Both the position numbers and the translations under genes were made by a program. A DNA stretch of 64,000 nucleotides from Tetrapyrgos nigripes. Its lineage: Eukaryota > Basidiomycota > Agaricomycetes > Agaricales > Campanellaceae. The notes under the pieces are model-generated. The model was given only the letters and a program-made list of their open reading frames with translations. It was not told the DNA's origin and searched no databases. This document shows, piece after piece, positions 34,144 through 43,999 of this stretch (positions are counted from its first letter, which is position 1; each line of letters begins with the position of its first letter). The stretch covers positions 310,001-374,000 of the forward strand of contig JAACJM010000053.1 of the NCBI GenBank assembly GCA_013368315.1, given 5' to 3'.

Positions 34144-36012
34144 TCACTGGGGATGTACGTGCAAGAGTGGACATGAACGGTGAGATGGTACAGGGTGTGT
34201 TGGTAGATGGGGTATAGGAGTGACTAGAAGTGGGTAAAGAATGGGGAAAGGTGTGGAGGAATTTCGGCTGGCGAGAAAAAACTTTCGTCGCAGTCTGGGA
34301 GGGTGTGTGAGAAGGTTTGTAGGGATAATGAAGGGAAGTGGTAGTAGGGTAGGAGGGCGCGGAAGGGTTTTACGGCGTATGGGAGCAAGAAAAGATGTAG
34401 GAAGAGCACGTAGTGAAAAGATGTGAAAAAGTCGCACAGGCAGCTTTGGCTTGTGAAGAAAGAGCGGTGAAGCGCTGAAAAAGATTCGGAAATGATTGGG
34501 GAGTGGGAGTATTAGGAATGCGGCAAAGATGCTTCATTTCGATGACGAGAAACGCTAAGGTGGCATTCCTGGCACTGACTTCTGCAACAATCCCGCATTG
34601 TTGGTCTTCCAGAACGTCAAGCTTACGCTGAAAGGTCATAAGAGTGCTCTGAGTGCGTCGAAGCACAGCTGGGTGCTGTATGGATCACGAGCCGTGCTCA
34701 AGTCGTTGTTGTTTTTGTGCAATGCGGTAACGGTTTGGAAGAACGACGTGGATAGCGTAGGACGACGTGAGGATGGATGTGAGAGTTGACGGAGGGAGTC
34801 AGAGGCAGACGCGAGGAGTGTAAAAGGTTTACGGTTGATTTTTGTTGTACCAAGGGCGACGCGGCAGTTTGGAGGTTTTTGGGGGACGACATGGGGATTA
34901 CTGTGTATGAGACCTTGCCAGGACTGTTTGACGGTACTGGACTATGGGATAGCGGCTCTGCTCGAGCGTCCGAGTCTCGAGGAGGCCGGAACGCCGACAA
35001 CCCACCCGGAGGAACGCGCGGGTGGTTGTTGTTGTTTAGGGCTCCTAGCGGATCGGATGCTGGTCGGATGCGGATCCATCCGCTCGGATGAGCGATGACC
35101 AAGACTTCATCCGCATCGGCGGATGGCATCCGACGGATGGTCGGATCATCCGCGGATGGTGGACACATATACCAAAGGTATCGTATAGAGCTTGCCTGAG
35201 GTCTTTTTTCATTCTTTTTTTCACTTGTAAGTACACTTTGGGTCCATTCTATGTGAAATAAAAAAGTTTCCACTTGCCTACACATGTAAATACAGGATGC
35301 ATGGCTCATGACACGGTATGGGCATGTTGCCGAGGATGTTTCCCATGGCTAGCTCAACGTTGAGCAAGGTTTCAAAATGTCGAGCTGTATTGACGAGAGT
35401 TTTTGTCGATGTTGATAACTTTTCCAACTGTACAGAATCTCGGGAATGTTGAATTTAACGTTCGAAAGAAATCAAGAGAGAGAATTTCCGAGCAACAAAA
35501 AGGTGAATTCAAATAGGCAGGGAACCCGTGGCAAGCGCACGACGTTCCCAAATCATACATCAGTATATAAGATATGTAAATAGGGGTTTTCTTAATTAAT
35601 CGTACAATACTTAGGGGTGTCGATGTATCACCGAGCTTCCGAGCTCATCAACGGAAACTCCAAATCCAACAGGGAAGTCCCGAGAACTCACCCAAAATTA
35701 GTAAGTACGACAGGTTCACACGTACCTCACACATCCGACGATGACCGGCGGATGGTCGGATGGTATCCGTCGGTTGGGTGCACCTCCAGAGGCCCATCCG
35801 CCATCCGAATCCGAGGCCTTATCGGCGGATAGACGCCGGATCATCCGATCTGCTAGGAGCCCTATTGTTGTTGTTGTTCACAATATCCGGTGTTCTCTGA
35901 AGGAAAGATCTGTCACCTTTCCAGCGGTCATACATAGCTACGAACAAAGATAGATGAAAACAACTTGAATCACCTTGGGCGGCAGTGCATATTTCCAGAG
36001 ATCTCTGTACAA
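34144..36012 (-). pseudogene. Unrecognised minus-strand coding region split by a MITE
   Basis: Several open minus-strand segments lie here. One runs MYDRWKGDRSFLQRTPDIV near 35928-35875, then an Asn run. If the MITE at 35037-35864 and one 8-bp duplication are removed, the same frame continues from 35036 as HPRVPPGGLSAFRPPRD and PMSSPKNLQTAASPL. Further down, LHKNNNDLSTARDP and FQRKLDVLEDQQCG, then ARNATLAFLVIEMKHL (34640-34540), look like a helical protein but are in another frame. No known domain is recognised. The coding interpretation is tentative. Confidence 0.3.
35037..35864. mobile_element. hAT-type MITE, 828 bp, with 8-bp target duplication
   Basis: Terminal inverted repeats are TAGGGCTCCTAGCGGATCGG and CCGATCTGCTAGGAGCCCTA (one mismatch), with clustered CGGATG/CATCCG subterminal words on both sides. 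TTGTTGTT flanks both ends (35029-35036 and 35865-35872), though the site is a TTG microsatellite so the duplication is partly ambiguous. No transposase is present. TAG-starting ends, 8-bp duplications and subterminal repeats are hallmarks of the hAT superfamily. Confidence 0.85.
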
Positions 36013-36179
36013 ACTTAAATTTCGGATTTTTTCACTGCCATTTTTGCTTCCTGGGGCGACTCCATATGGGACCGGTTTGAGGCCGAATCACCATATAGAG
36101 CAGCTCCGGCGCCGAGCATAAGTTCGACATTTATGTTTGCCCAAAAATCTTTCCAAATATGCATTGCCGCCCAAGGTGA
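35970..36179. mobile_element. Small inverted-repeat element (MITE-like), 210 bp
   Basis: TCACCTTGGGCGGCAGTGCA (from 35970) and TGCATTGCCGCCCAAGGTGA (ending 36179) form 25-bp arms with one mismatch. The interior is AT-rich without an ORF. The target duplication is not clear. Confidence 0.7.
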
Positions 36180-36337
36180 ATCGTCAACAGTCACCGGGAT
36201 CATATTCAGATCCTTTGTATCATTCAGGATCTCTTTGATCGATTCCGACTACATCAAGAGGCAAGGATCAAGGCTCAAGCCCTCTTTCACCTCGAACATT
36301 TCATGTTTACTAACTTTACTTCATCAGCAAACTCGCA

Positions 36338-36478
36338 ACTGTATGGAAGGTATGGAGGGTATGGAGGGTATGGGGCTCATACCTTTTCATACACATTTTG
36401 CCAAAATCTCATCAAAATGTTCCATACATATTTTGTATGGAAGTATGGGTCAGTATGGGTTAGTATGGGTGTATAGAC
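36338..36478. repeat. GTATGG/CCATAC cluster 1
   Basis: Repeated GGTATGGAGG and TATGGGTCAG words on one side and CCATACATA on the other flank a short AT-rich core. A second cluster at 37547-37703 shares the vocabulary, so this may be a small repeat family. Confidence 0.55.
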
Positions 36479-36479
36479 A

Positions 36480-37540
36480 AGGTAAGGACATTCTCAGTCT
36501 GACAAACCCTTGCCTTTGTGAAGCACGTAGTAGCTCTGCAGCGACCAAGCAGCAACTGATACGGATGTCATTGTCGTTAGTAACAGGAAGTTGTCGATGA
36601 CTCGCCATCACCATTGGAGGTTACAAGACTTAAAGGATTCAGTAAGTTGAGTGCAGGAACGAGGAAGTACAAGAAATCAATATCTGAATTGTAATCAAGA
36701 AAGTTGTACCTGTCGACGACGTTCACAATGAGCGCTGGGCCTGGAGCGCCTTGTAGTTGTAGTGCCCGCAGTCGATGACCGTGAAGCGAGCGCCAAGAGG
36801 TGACGTGTCGCGGTCACGGGACTGATTTTAATCGGAGCTGGAAAATTTTCATGATCAAATCGACGCGAAAACGTTGGTTTCTCGCACCCTTTCTTTCCTC
36901 AACGACATTGTTACTCAGCGTTTCTTTTGCCCTCCACCTCTATCTCGTCCGCTATACTGCACGTTCTGGGGCTGCGTCAAGTCTCTTCGTCAATCATTGT
37001 TGATCCTCAAGGGAAGTATGGAATGGAATGATTGAGGTTGTCTGCCAGTGTCTGTCTTCATGGTGAGTCGTCACATCTCAATTCGTCCGCATCTTTAGCT
37101 GACCTGCTATGTGTTCTTGCAGTATTTCATCTCTTTATAGCCCAGGTGTGTCATTCATCCTCATCTCTGTCCAATTTATGACTGACGCTGTCCCCTCTCA
37201 AGCTCTAGTTGTCATCTCGGGTTCTATCGTTGTATCTAGGTTCGTATTTTTTCGCTTTCGTGTTGTTCGCTGCTGAAACATGTTCTTCCCTTAGCCTTTC
37301 GTCTATAGGAGCTGCATGACTGTGATTGGATGTCAGAATGTAGGAAGGTTGTGAGCAGTATTAGGCTTGACAGCGGGTTAGTCAGTGGCTTGGTGTTCTG
37401 GAGGCATTCGGTTGATACATAGATGTTATGTTATGTACATAGTCTACTGCTGAATATATTTTTTTATCCCTCCTTCGCTTTAGTATTGAGTGAGCAACAA
37501 CAATGGCAATGCTGACGACGAAGGAACAGCAGTGGTGCAT
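36480..37540. other. Intergenic, no recognisable gene
   Basis: A possible start MIKSTRKRWFLAPFL near 36854 (plus strand) opens into a hydrophobic stretch. It ends after about 50 codons and has no supporting downstream exon that I can confirm. Confidence 0.3.
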
Positions 37541-37546
37541 AGATCA

Positions 37547-37703
37547 GGTATGGATGTGGGTATGGCTGTGGGTATGGATGTGTATGGAATACCCTCATAC
37601 CAGTTCCATACGCATGTATGGGATTTATGTACCCCCCCCTCTGCTCCATACACGTATAATTTGGTATGGGAGGTATGGTCCCATACCTTCCATACCCGTT
37701 GAG
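37547..37703. repeat. GTATGG/CCATAC cluster 2
   Basis: GGTATGGATGTGGGTATGG at the left and CCATACCTTCCATACCC at the right form imperfect inverted termini around a short core containing CCATACGCATGTATGG. Confidence 0.6.
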
Positions 37704-37917
37704 AATTTGCTGATGTTCACAAAATCAGACTACCACACTCAGCAACAATCACCATCATGATCGAAACCCTCAGCCTGGAGATTCAAGTATATCTTCGTGT
37801 GGATAGCCCTAAAGATGGAGCTGTCTCTCTTCCCCTCCCTTCTGTTCCCTAGGCCGAGTCCGACCAGAACTCATATTCACTCTTTAATCATTCGCTTTCA
37901 GTCAGCGGGCTGCTGAA

Positions 37918-40218
37918 ATGCGTCAGACCATTCTTTTCTTTCTAACGTGAGTTTCCATTTCCAGCTCTTGAGTATCAAAACCTATCACTGACATAGGTCC
38001 TGTCTCCTCTCTTCCAGCCCGTTCTCAGCCTTTTTGGTGATTGTGACTAGTGATGTGCAGGCCAGGGCCGGGCCTGAAGCCCCGGGATTGGGCCAGGTTT
38101 TGTAGGGCTCGGGCCTTGCAAAATCCAAAGCCTGGCCCTAGGCCCAAGCCCTATGCGGGCCTGGGCCGGGCTTGGGCTAAGCCCAGGGCTTTACTGACAA
38201 AAAATGACTGTAGATGTATGCAAAGTCCATGTACCTAGATTCGTCTATAATACTAATACACTACTGCATTTTGTCCCTCCGAAAGCGTACTCTGTTTTGG
38301 ACGATGCATGCTCTTGGAATCGGGGGAGTACGGGTACGGAAAATAAATTTTATTACACTATGTTGGTCCGACTCAAGACCCCACCCAGAAATACCTAATA
38401 TAGCATTTTCCTATATCGTATAAATTTGCTGAAGCGGCGGGCCCAATGTCATTCCCGTGTCTCAAATTGTGGCTGCAACACCCAGGACAGCAAATACAAA
38501 GTTTACAATGACACTGCATTGATGATTGAATAAGTGCATCTCAAACTGCGAGCTTGCTCATATAGAGTCAAAGCACTCACCTGCCAGTCTAACGTTATTT
38601 TTCGTTGCTTTGGGGACATGCAAATTGCGGTCGCAGCATCAGTCACCTAAATAGTAAATACCCTGTCCAAAATGGAAATCAAATGAAAATTACTGTTGAA
38701 GTGGTCCATCTATGTCAATCTACATTGATGATTGGCTTTGAAAACTTTAATCCAGCATGATTTCAATGTAAAAGTATGACATTTTGACCAGCAAGGCCGT
38801 CTACAAGGAGCAGTGTCAAAGTCTAAAACTCTAAAAATTTGCGATATGTGGCGCGCCCAGAGATAAAAAGAGCCCGAGGCCGGCCCCAGGCTTCGGGCCT
38901 GCTACATTCATAAGCCCGGCCCTCAGGCCCTACAGGCCCTCCATCGGGCTTGGGCTGGGCCAGGCTTTTTTGGGCCGGGTTTGGGCGGGCTTCGGGCTTT
39001 AGGCCCTGGCCCGCACATCACTAATTGTGACTCACGTTCCTACTCAACCATTCGCTGCTCAAAACAATACGTTCTCTTGGATCAGAGACTCCAACGATCC
39101 CGCAGACTTCTTTCTTCAGAAGATCAAGATAGATGGAGACGATGGGCCCACTGGACGCTCAGCTCCTGTTGCCATACCAAATGTCGCTGCTGCAGGCGGG
39201 CAAGGATTAGTGCATTTCAATCTACCAGGGTGAGTATTTGGGTCAGTTTGGGACTACGCAGCTGCTCATATCGTTACAGAGTATTTCAGATCATTGCTGT
39301 GGACACTCAAGACCCGTACGATTGATTTCCTTATATATCGCTTCAAAAACCTAAAAATCACTCAGAAACTCCAAAACCCCCTTTTTCAACATGCTTGTGA
39401 CGGTTCAGGATCCCAGTTCAGCCTCTTCAGGAGTGCCCCAAGGCAACAATAGCTCTAATTCAGACGATGGCCAAAACAGCTCTGGTTCGGATGATGACGA
39501 CCAAAAAGGATCAAGGTACGCTGAAAGTTTCGATAATGAATGATTCACGACAATGACTGGGCCGGGTTATAGCAAATATCACAATCATGGGGGCGACGCG
39601 GACAGCGGTAAACAGTATGTGCTTTGCTTTATATCTCATGCTTCATCACTGACGTGACCAGAGTTACTACGATCTCTAGCGATAGCAAGCCGTGCGTTCC
39701 ATGTCACTAGACTAAAGCATGAATCTCATTTCATTGGTTCGGACAGGAACTCTACACGTATTCCAAAGATCGTCGGCATCGTTCTTGGAGTTGTGGCTTT
39801 CATGTTCCTTGTAGCCGCTCTCCTTATATATCGACTATATCGACGACGTCGCCGACAAGCTCAGCAATCCAAGGATCTAGAGCTTGCGAAAACAGACGAC
39901 CAGGAACGTCAGGCGGCGCTTGACGACGAGCAAGGTCCAGGGCATAGCCGTGCTAGCACATGGAGGAGAATATCTCCTTTCCTCTTGATACCCTCCAGTG
40001 TTCATCCGACTCAGCGAGACAGAAAAGAGAGCCGTAATCCTGTACCTGACCGAGATCCACCGGAGTCTATTGAAAGAGTAGTCACTCCAATGTATACCCC
40101 TGGCGATGCCCCCGCATATATAGCCCAGGGGCAAGATATGAAAATAGAGAGGAGCAGCCCAAACGAGGAAGAAACAGGCAGTATAGATATGCCACCTCCA
40201 TCATACGCTTCGGTTTAG
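37918..40218 (+). pseudogene. Single-pass membrane protein gene interrupted by a hAT-type MITE
   Basis: Exon 1 (37918-37946) encodes MRQTILFFL. Exon 2 starts at 38018, is broken by a 976-bp MITE after 38047, and resumes at 39032; it then reads NNTFSWIRDSNDPADFFLQK. Later exons give FQIIAVDTQDPN, VTVQDPSSASSGVPQG, a Ser/Asp-rich linker, then IVGIVLGVVAFMFLVAALLI (TM helix), YRLYRRRRRQ (stop-transfer) and a cytoplasmic tail ending MPPPSYASV. Without the MITE and one target copy the frame runs from a typical signal peptide straight into the ectodomain, with introns of 50-70 bp. This architecture (secreted beta-rich domain, Ser-rich stalk, TM, Pro/Arg tail) is common in Agaricomycetes; its function is unknown. 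As sequenced, the signal-peptide exon is disrupted unless the element is spliced out. Confidence 0.75.
38048..39023. mobile_element. hAT-type MITE, 976 bp, with perfect 8-bp target duplication
   Basis: The ends are TAGTGATGTGCAGGCCAGGG and CCTGGCCCGCACATCACTA. ATTGTGAC flanks both sides (38040-38047 and 39024-39031). About 130 bp at each end are packed with GGGCC/GGCCC-type words, and the interior is AT-rich with no ORF. TA(G)TGATGTGC-type termini and 8-bp duplications match hAT elements. Confidence 0.93.
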
Positions 40219-40356
40219 TGTTGTTTCATAGGAGCTGGAGCCTGTCATCGCAGTCTTTTGGTAGAATCGGATACTTGAGTACTAGTACTTCCTGCGAGTA
40301 TATGACTGAATAATGTACTATGCAGATCTCTGGCTTACAAGCCCTTTTTTTGTATG

Positions 40357-41069
40357 TGTCTGTCGTCGCTCGAGAGGATTCTGAAGTATCAGAATTCGAA
40401 GGTACAAGCGGCAAGACAACCCGGGCCCGATCCGGTGGGTCTTGTCCTTTCTTGCGCTTCTTTCGTTAGCTCACTCATTATGATCATCCCGTCTAAGACG
40501 TCTTCTCCTTGCTCCATCTATATCTGGCTCTCTTTGCATCAAACACTCAACATACCCTGCCAAAATCAACCTTCATGCCAACACACCTAGATCGCAGACC
40601 AACCCAAATTCCACGTTCTCTTCGATCCAGGTATGCGTTCACACGACGCCAACGTCAATATTTACTCCAACACTCCCGGAACTGTAGACCAACACAAATT
40701 CCTCGTTCGCTTTGTTTCAGGTATCCGTACAGAGAGTGATATACTCAAAGCTATCTTATTGGGTGCTGATGGCGTTTTGAGTGAGTATCTTTCAACCCAT
40801 TCTGCGACTCTACATCTCGACTGACCATTTCTTTGTTCCTCTATGTTCTCTTCCTCTGTATTACACTGTACAGTCGGTGGTCCATACCTCTATGCATCAA
40901 TCCTTGCAGGTCAAGCCGGTGTCGAGCAGTTCATCAAACAGCTACTCGTGGATCTGGACGTGACGGGTGAGATTCCTTGGATGGGCTCAGGGGGAAGGGG
41001 TTGGAAGATGAGGATGTTTTGACAAGGTTGAGGCAGTAGTGATGTCCCAGGGGGATGATGACTCAAATG
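40357..41069 (+). pseudogene. 3'-end copy of the FMN dehydrogenase gene
   Basis: From GTCGTCGCTCGAGAGGATTC onwards this matches exons 3-5 and 3' flank of the gene at 31881-33785 (from about 33196 to 33811). That includes SGIRTESDILKAILLGADGV, QAGVEQFIKQLL and GATGATGACTCAAATG after the stop. It lacks the whole FMN-binding core. One segment around GACCAACCCAAATTCCACG is duplicated internally, and a deletion removes the MGLAGW codons. It sits directly downstream of the membrane-protein gene. Confidence 0.92.
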
Positions 41070-41091
41070 ATTACCACTCTCAGCAACAATC

Positions 41092-41284
41092 TGTTAGAAT
41101 TCGATCTAGATAAAGAGAAATAGAAAGTAAATCTCTGTCTATGATAGCAAAGACAGGTGTTCTAAGGTGATCTAGCAGTATATAAAGTGTTCTACACGTG
41201 GTCCATAAAAGAAGAGATGAGACAAAGAAAGAAATACCGTAAGTAACCATACCTATTCAGGTGCCTTTTTATCATATTCTAACA
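41092..41284. mobile_element. Solo LTR (Copia-like), 193 bp
   Basis: It starts TGTTAGAATTCGAT and ends ATCATATTCTAACA (5'-TG...CA-3' with a longer inverted end). It is flanked by CAATC on both sides (41087-41091 and 41285-41289). TATATAAAG near 41180 may be the LTR TATA box. The short length and TGTTAGAAT terminus fit Ty1/Copia LTRs. No internal region is present, so it arose by LTR recombination. Confidence 0.85.
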
Positions 41285-41485
41285 CAATCACTATCATGAT
41301 CTAGGGCTCCAACTGAATACTATTAAATACTGTTATAACTGGTTAATAACAGGTTAAAATAATAACAAGTTATACCTGAGTCCAGTAACAGGTATTAACT
41401 GTTATAACCTGTTAGTAACTGGTAGCCACATGCCGGCAATTTCTGAAGAATGACATCACGTTGATGGCGGTCCATCAATTGCTGT

Positions 41486-41697
41486 GTGAGGTTGAGTCGG
41501 ACCCGAACATCAGATTCCTGCACAAAATCTTTTCCCCAACAGCCATACCGCCACCTTTCCTCTTTTGCGCTAGCTAATGTCACGAAACCATCTGTGAGGT
41601 TGAGCCGGACCTGAACATCAGAGTCCTGCACAAAATCTTTTCCCCGACAACCATACCGCCGCCTTCCCTCTTTTGCGCTAGTGGACGCCAATGACAA
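41486..41697. repeat. 108-bp tandem duplication
   Basis: Two diverged copies contain GAGGTTGAG, CGGACC, GAACATCAGA, TCCTGCACAAAATCTTTTCC and CTCTTTTGCGCTAG. On the minus strand they encode repeated GKDFVQ(E/D)SDV-(R/Q)-VRLNLT. No family is recognised. Confidence 0.8.
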
Positions 41698-41699
41698 GC

Positions 41700-42196
41700 T
41701 CGCTTAAATTCTTGACCATTGACGTGGACCATCCTAGAATCTTTGAAGCTGCACACAGGACTATGGAAGTCATTACTCACTGTAAGAAGTACTTAGACAC
41801 TGGTAAGCTTATCATTTTTTACTTGTTTCTTACGCATATTATGCACTTACAGTGATATATTACCCTGGTGAGTATCAGGCAATGCTTTCCGGATGTCTAT
41901 GCATTGAACAACAATTTTTTCCAGTATACCATCTGACATTCCGCCTGAGTTGGTTTGGAAAGCGTCATTCGGATGAGTATCAGCAGGCGAAGGCCCTTTT
42001 TGAGCATGTCTACGAGTCCTATTCTCAGGCTGTGCCTGTGGGCTCGAACGGCGTCTCTCCGAGAAAGCCAAAGAAGACATCCAGCAATGACAAACTCTTT
42101 GAGTCTCTGTGGAACGAAATGCCATCTGATTCAGAAGATGAGAGCTTGTCTGATATACAGGGTAGCTCTAGCCAAACATCAGATGGATTGGAGTGA
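41700..42196 (+). pseudogene. Possible hAT transposase C-terminal fragment
   Basis: Two exons join across a 50-bp intron (about 41812-41861) and encode AAHRTMEVITHCKKYLDT, then LTFRLSWFGKRHSDEYQQAK and LFEHVYESYSQ. The tail ends KLFESLWNEMPSDSEDESL. The KYYxxTD...VLHP..KLxWF...(F)..Y pattern preceding the dimerisation domain of hAT transposases is faintly visible, but the hATC motif itself is absent. It could be an unrelated hypothetical protein. It lies convergent to the Myb/SANT-like gene. Confidence 0.35.
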
Positions 42197-42330
42197 TATT
42201 TTTCTGGAGAGGGAGGGCAAGGCGAAATGAAAAAGCCCTTGCAATGGTGGAAGGTATTCTAGGTTTTTATGTCTGTGTTGAATCCTATTCATGTTTTCCC
42301 ATACTAGACCCACTGCAAGACCACTGAAGA

Positions 42331-43375
42331 TCAACGTGGATTTCCAATCATATCACGCATAGCCCACAACTTTTTGGCCATTCCAGGAACAAGTGTATCC
42401 GTTATGCTAACAGACTGCGTTTCAGATACAGCTGTGCTCTCCTGTACCTCACTGGTCTCCTGCTCATCATCGGCAAGCTCATATATCTCCGCATCCTCGT
42501 CCTCTGTGTCCATCAAGCCCAGAAGCCCAGAAGCATCAACGCCACTCTGACTGTTACCAACTCCGCATGGGTTGGAATTTGGCCGCTCAGCAAGAAGGTC
42601 TCGCATCTCGAAGAACCAAGGAGTGGTTTCCTGATGTTTTTCTGCAGCAGATTAGAGGCTATCTATTTATGAAGAGGTATGTATACGCACTCCATATGTT
42701 TGTAAACTCATTCTCCTTCGACATGTCAATCTCTGATGCTGACCGTATGCCCTCTCCAGTTTTTCCGAGTTCATTCCTAAGGTTACGAGCTATCATTGCC
42801 ATTCTAGAAATGTCCCTCAAGGGTAAGTAGTTACTCGTACATCTTGGCGAAGATAAATGAAGCTTACTTTGAGAGTCTATTCTTAACCTTTCCAGCCAAC
42901 TGGATACAAATTTTCGACGCAGCCGTCCTTTTCTTCGGGTCTTGACTTTGTGCCTCATCAATTTTGGGTTTCCATTCCTCGTCGTCCCCAAAGAGAGCTA
43001 CGAAAAGGTTGAAGCAATGGTCAACCTTGTTTAGACCACCGCCCTTAGTCGTTGACTGATTAGCTCCAGGACCGGGATACAGTCCTTCCTTGATTTTGTC
43101 GTCCTCAACAATCTGAGTGAGCAGTAAAGTGGAGAGTTCTGGGGTCCAGTCAATGCTGCAAATTGGGTGAGTGCATGTTTTACACATTTGACGATGAAGA
43201 CTAACTCTTTGGTAGACTCAGTTTTAGGTTGTGAAGTTTTTCTCGTTGCACCTCTGCTTGGTGGTTTTCTGCGTGGGGGCTTGCTATCCATGTCTGGCAT
43301 AGTGTTTGACTTGCGTTTGCGAGATGCCGTGGTGTCATGATCAGGGTTATCACCAAAGGACTTTTTGGGAGGCAT
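42331..43375 (-). CDS. Myb/SANT-like domain protein (mushroom-expanded family)
   Basis: Four exons (43375-43206, 43155-42868, 42815-42691, 42641-42331) total 894 nt and give 297 residues. The introns are 50, 52 and 49 bp and phase is kept. The basic N-terminus (KKSFGDN, SRKRKSN, PPRRKPPSRG) suggests nuclear location. Residues about 58-150 carry the trihelix/Myb-SANT-like pattern IDWTPELSTLLLTQIVEDD, then GLYPGPGANQSTTKGGG and KKRTAASKICIQLAGKVKNR. Then come ISRMAMIARNLRNELGKTGE and ENEFTNIWKKHQETTPWFFEMRDLL split by an intron, followed by ERPNSNPCGVGNSQSGVD and an acidic tail. This domain order recurs in many Agaricomycete proteins and probably binds DNA. Some relatives are transposon-linked, but no transposase is adjacent. 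No defect is seen. Confidence 0.82.
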
Positions 43376-43542
43376 AGTGGACACTGGACAATGTAGGGAC
43401 AACTCGGACGACGAGTCTCAAGTAATCTGTAAAATTTCTTCAAGATAATAAATAAATGTAATATCCTTATACGTACATACAGGTTATGTAATCTAAGAAC
43501 CAGAATCAAAGTGAGAATCGACATGAGAGAATCGATGATTCT

Positions 43543-43574
43543 AGGGTGAATCGTCTCTGGAGACGATTCACCCT
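43543..43574. repeat. Perfect palindrome, 15-bp arms, 2-nt loop
   Basis: AGGGTGAATCGTCTC - tg - GAGACGATTCACCCT lies about 170 bp upstream of the Myb/SANT-like start codon, among further GAATCG/CGATTC words (43515-43625). It may be a regulatory inverted site or the core of a small palindromic repeat. Confidence 0.9.
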
Positions 43575-43634
43575 TTGATTCGATTCTGCTCCAATTCTGA
43601 AAACGAGAATCGGAAGTCGAATCGCTCAACTCTG

Positions 43635-43972
43635 ACCTCCCCTAATGAAATGAGAGACAAGTTTTAGTTTAGTAACATGGAACGCACAGCTTGCTATGGC
43701 CAGAGGTCCTCATTCTGGTCACGTCAATGATGAGGCATGAGATTAGTAAAGCACAGCACATACTCAAAGTCATCCAGAGCAGAGCTGGTGTTTTGGCCAT
43801 TGTCTGAATTAGAGCTATTATTGCCTTGAGGCACTCCTGAAGAGGCTGAATTGGGATCCTGAACTGTCACTTCATTGGGGTTTCTGGGTGATTTTTGAGT
43901 TTCTGAAGTGATAGGTGAGGGAATAATCGTATGGGTTTTGAGTGTCCACAGCAAGGATCCCAAATACTCTGT
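43635..43972 (-). pseudogene. Inverted partial copy of the membrane-protein gene
   Basis: Read on the minus strand it matches 39275-39750 of the gene at 37918-40218. It includes the acceptor TTACAGAGTATTT, TTGCTGTGGACACTCAA, TTCAGGATCCCA(A/G)TTCAG, CCTCTTCAGGAGTGCC and GTGCGTTCCATGT. It covers the ectodomain end and Ser-rich linker only, with a deletion between the linker and GTGACCAGA. It lies about 3.4 kb from the 3' end of the parent-like gene, in opposite orientation. Confidence 0.92.
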
Positions 43973-43999
43973 AATGAAAAAGTGTGGGCCGCCGCTTGT

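Noticed and set aside
38050..38238. Pro/Gly/Arg-rich ORF at the left end of the 38048 MITE
   Set aside because: It is the translation of GGGCC-type subterminal repeats of the element.
41320..41410. AACAGGTTA/GTTATAAC cluster resembling the inside of the 29404 MITE
   Set aside because: No terminal repeats or target duplication could be defined, so the similarity may only reflect AT-rich words.
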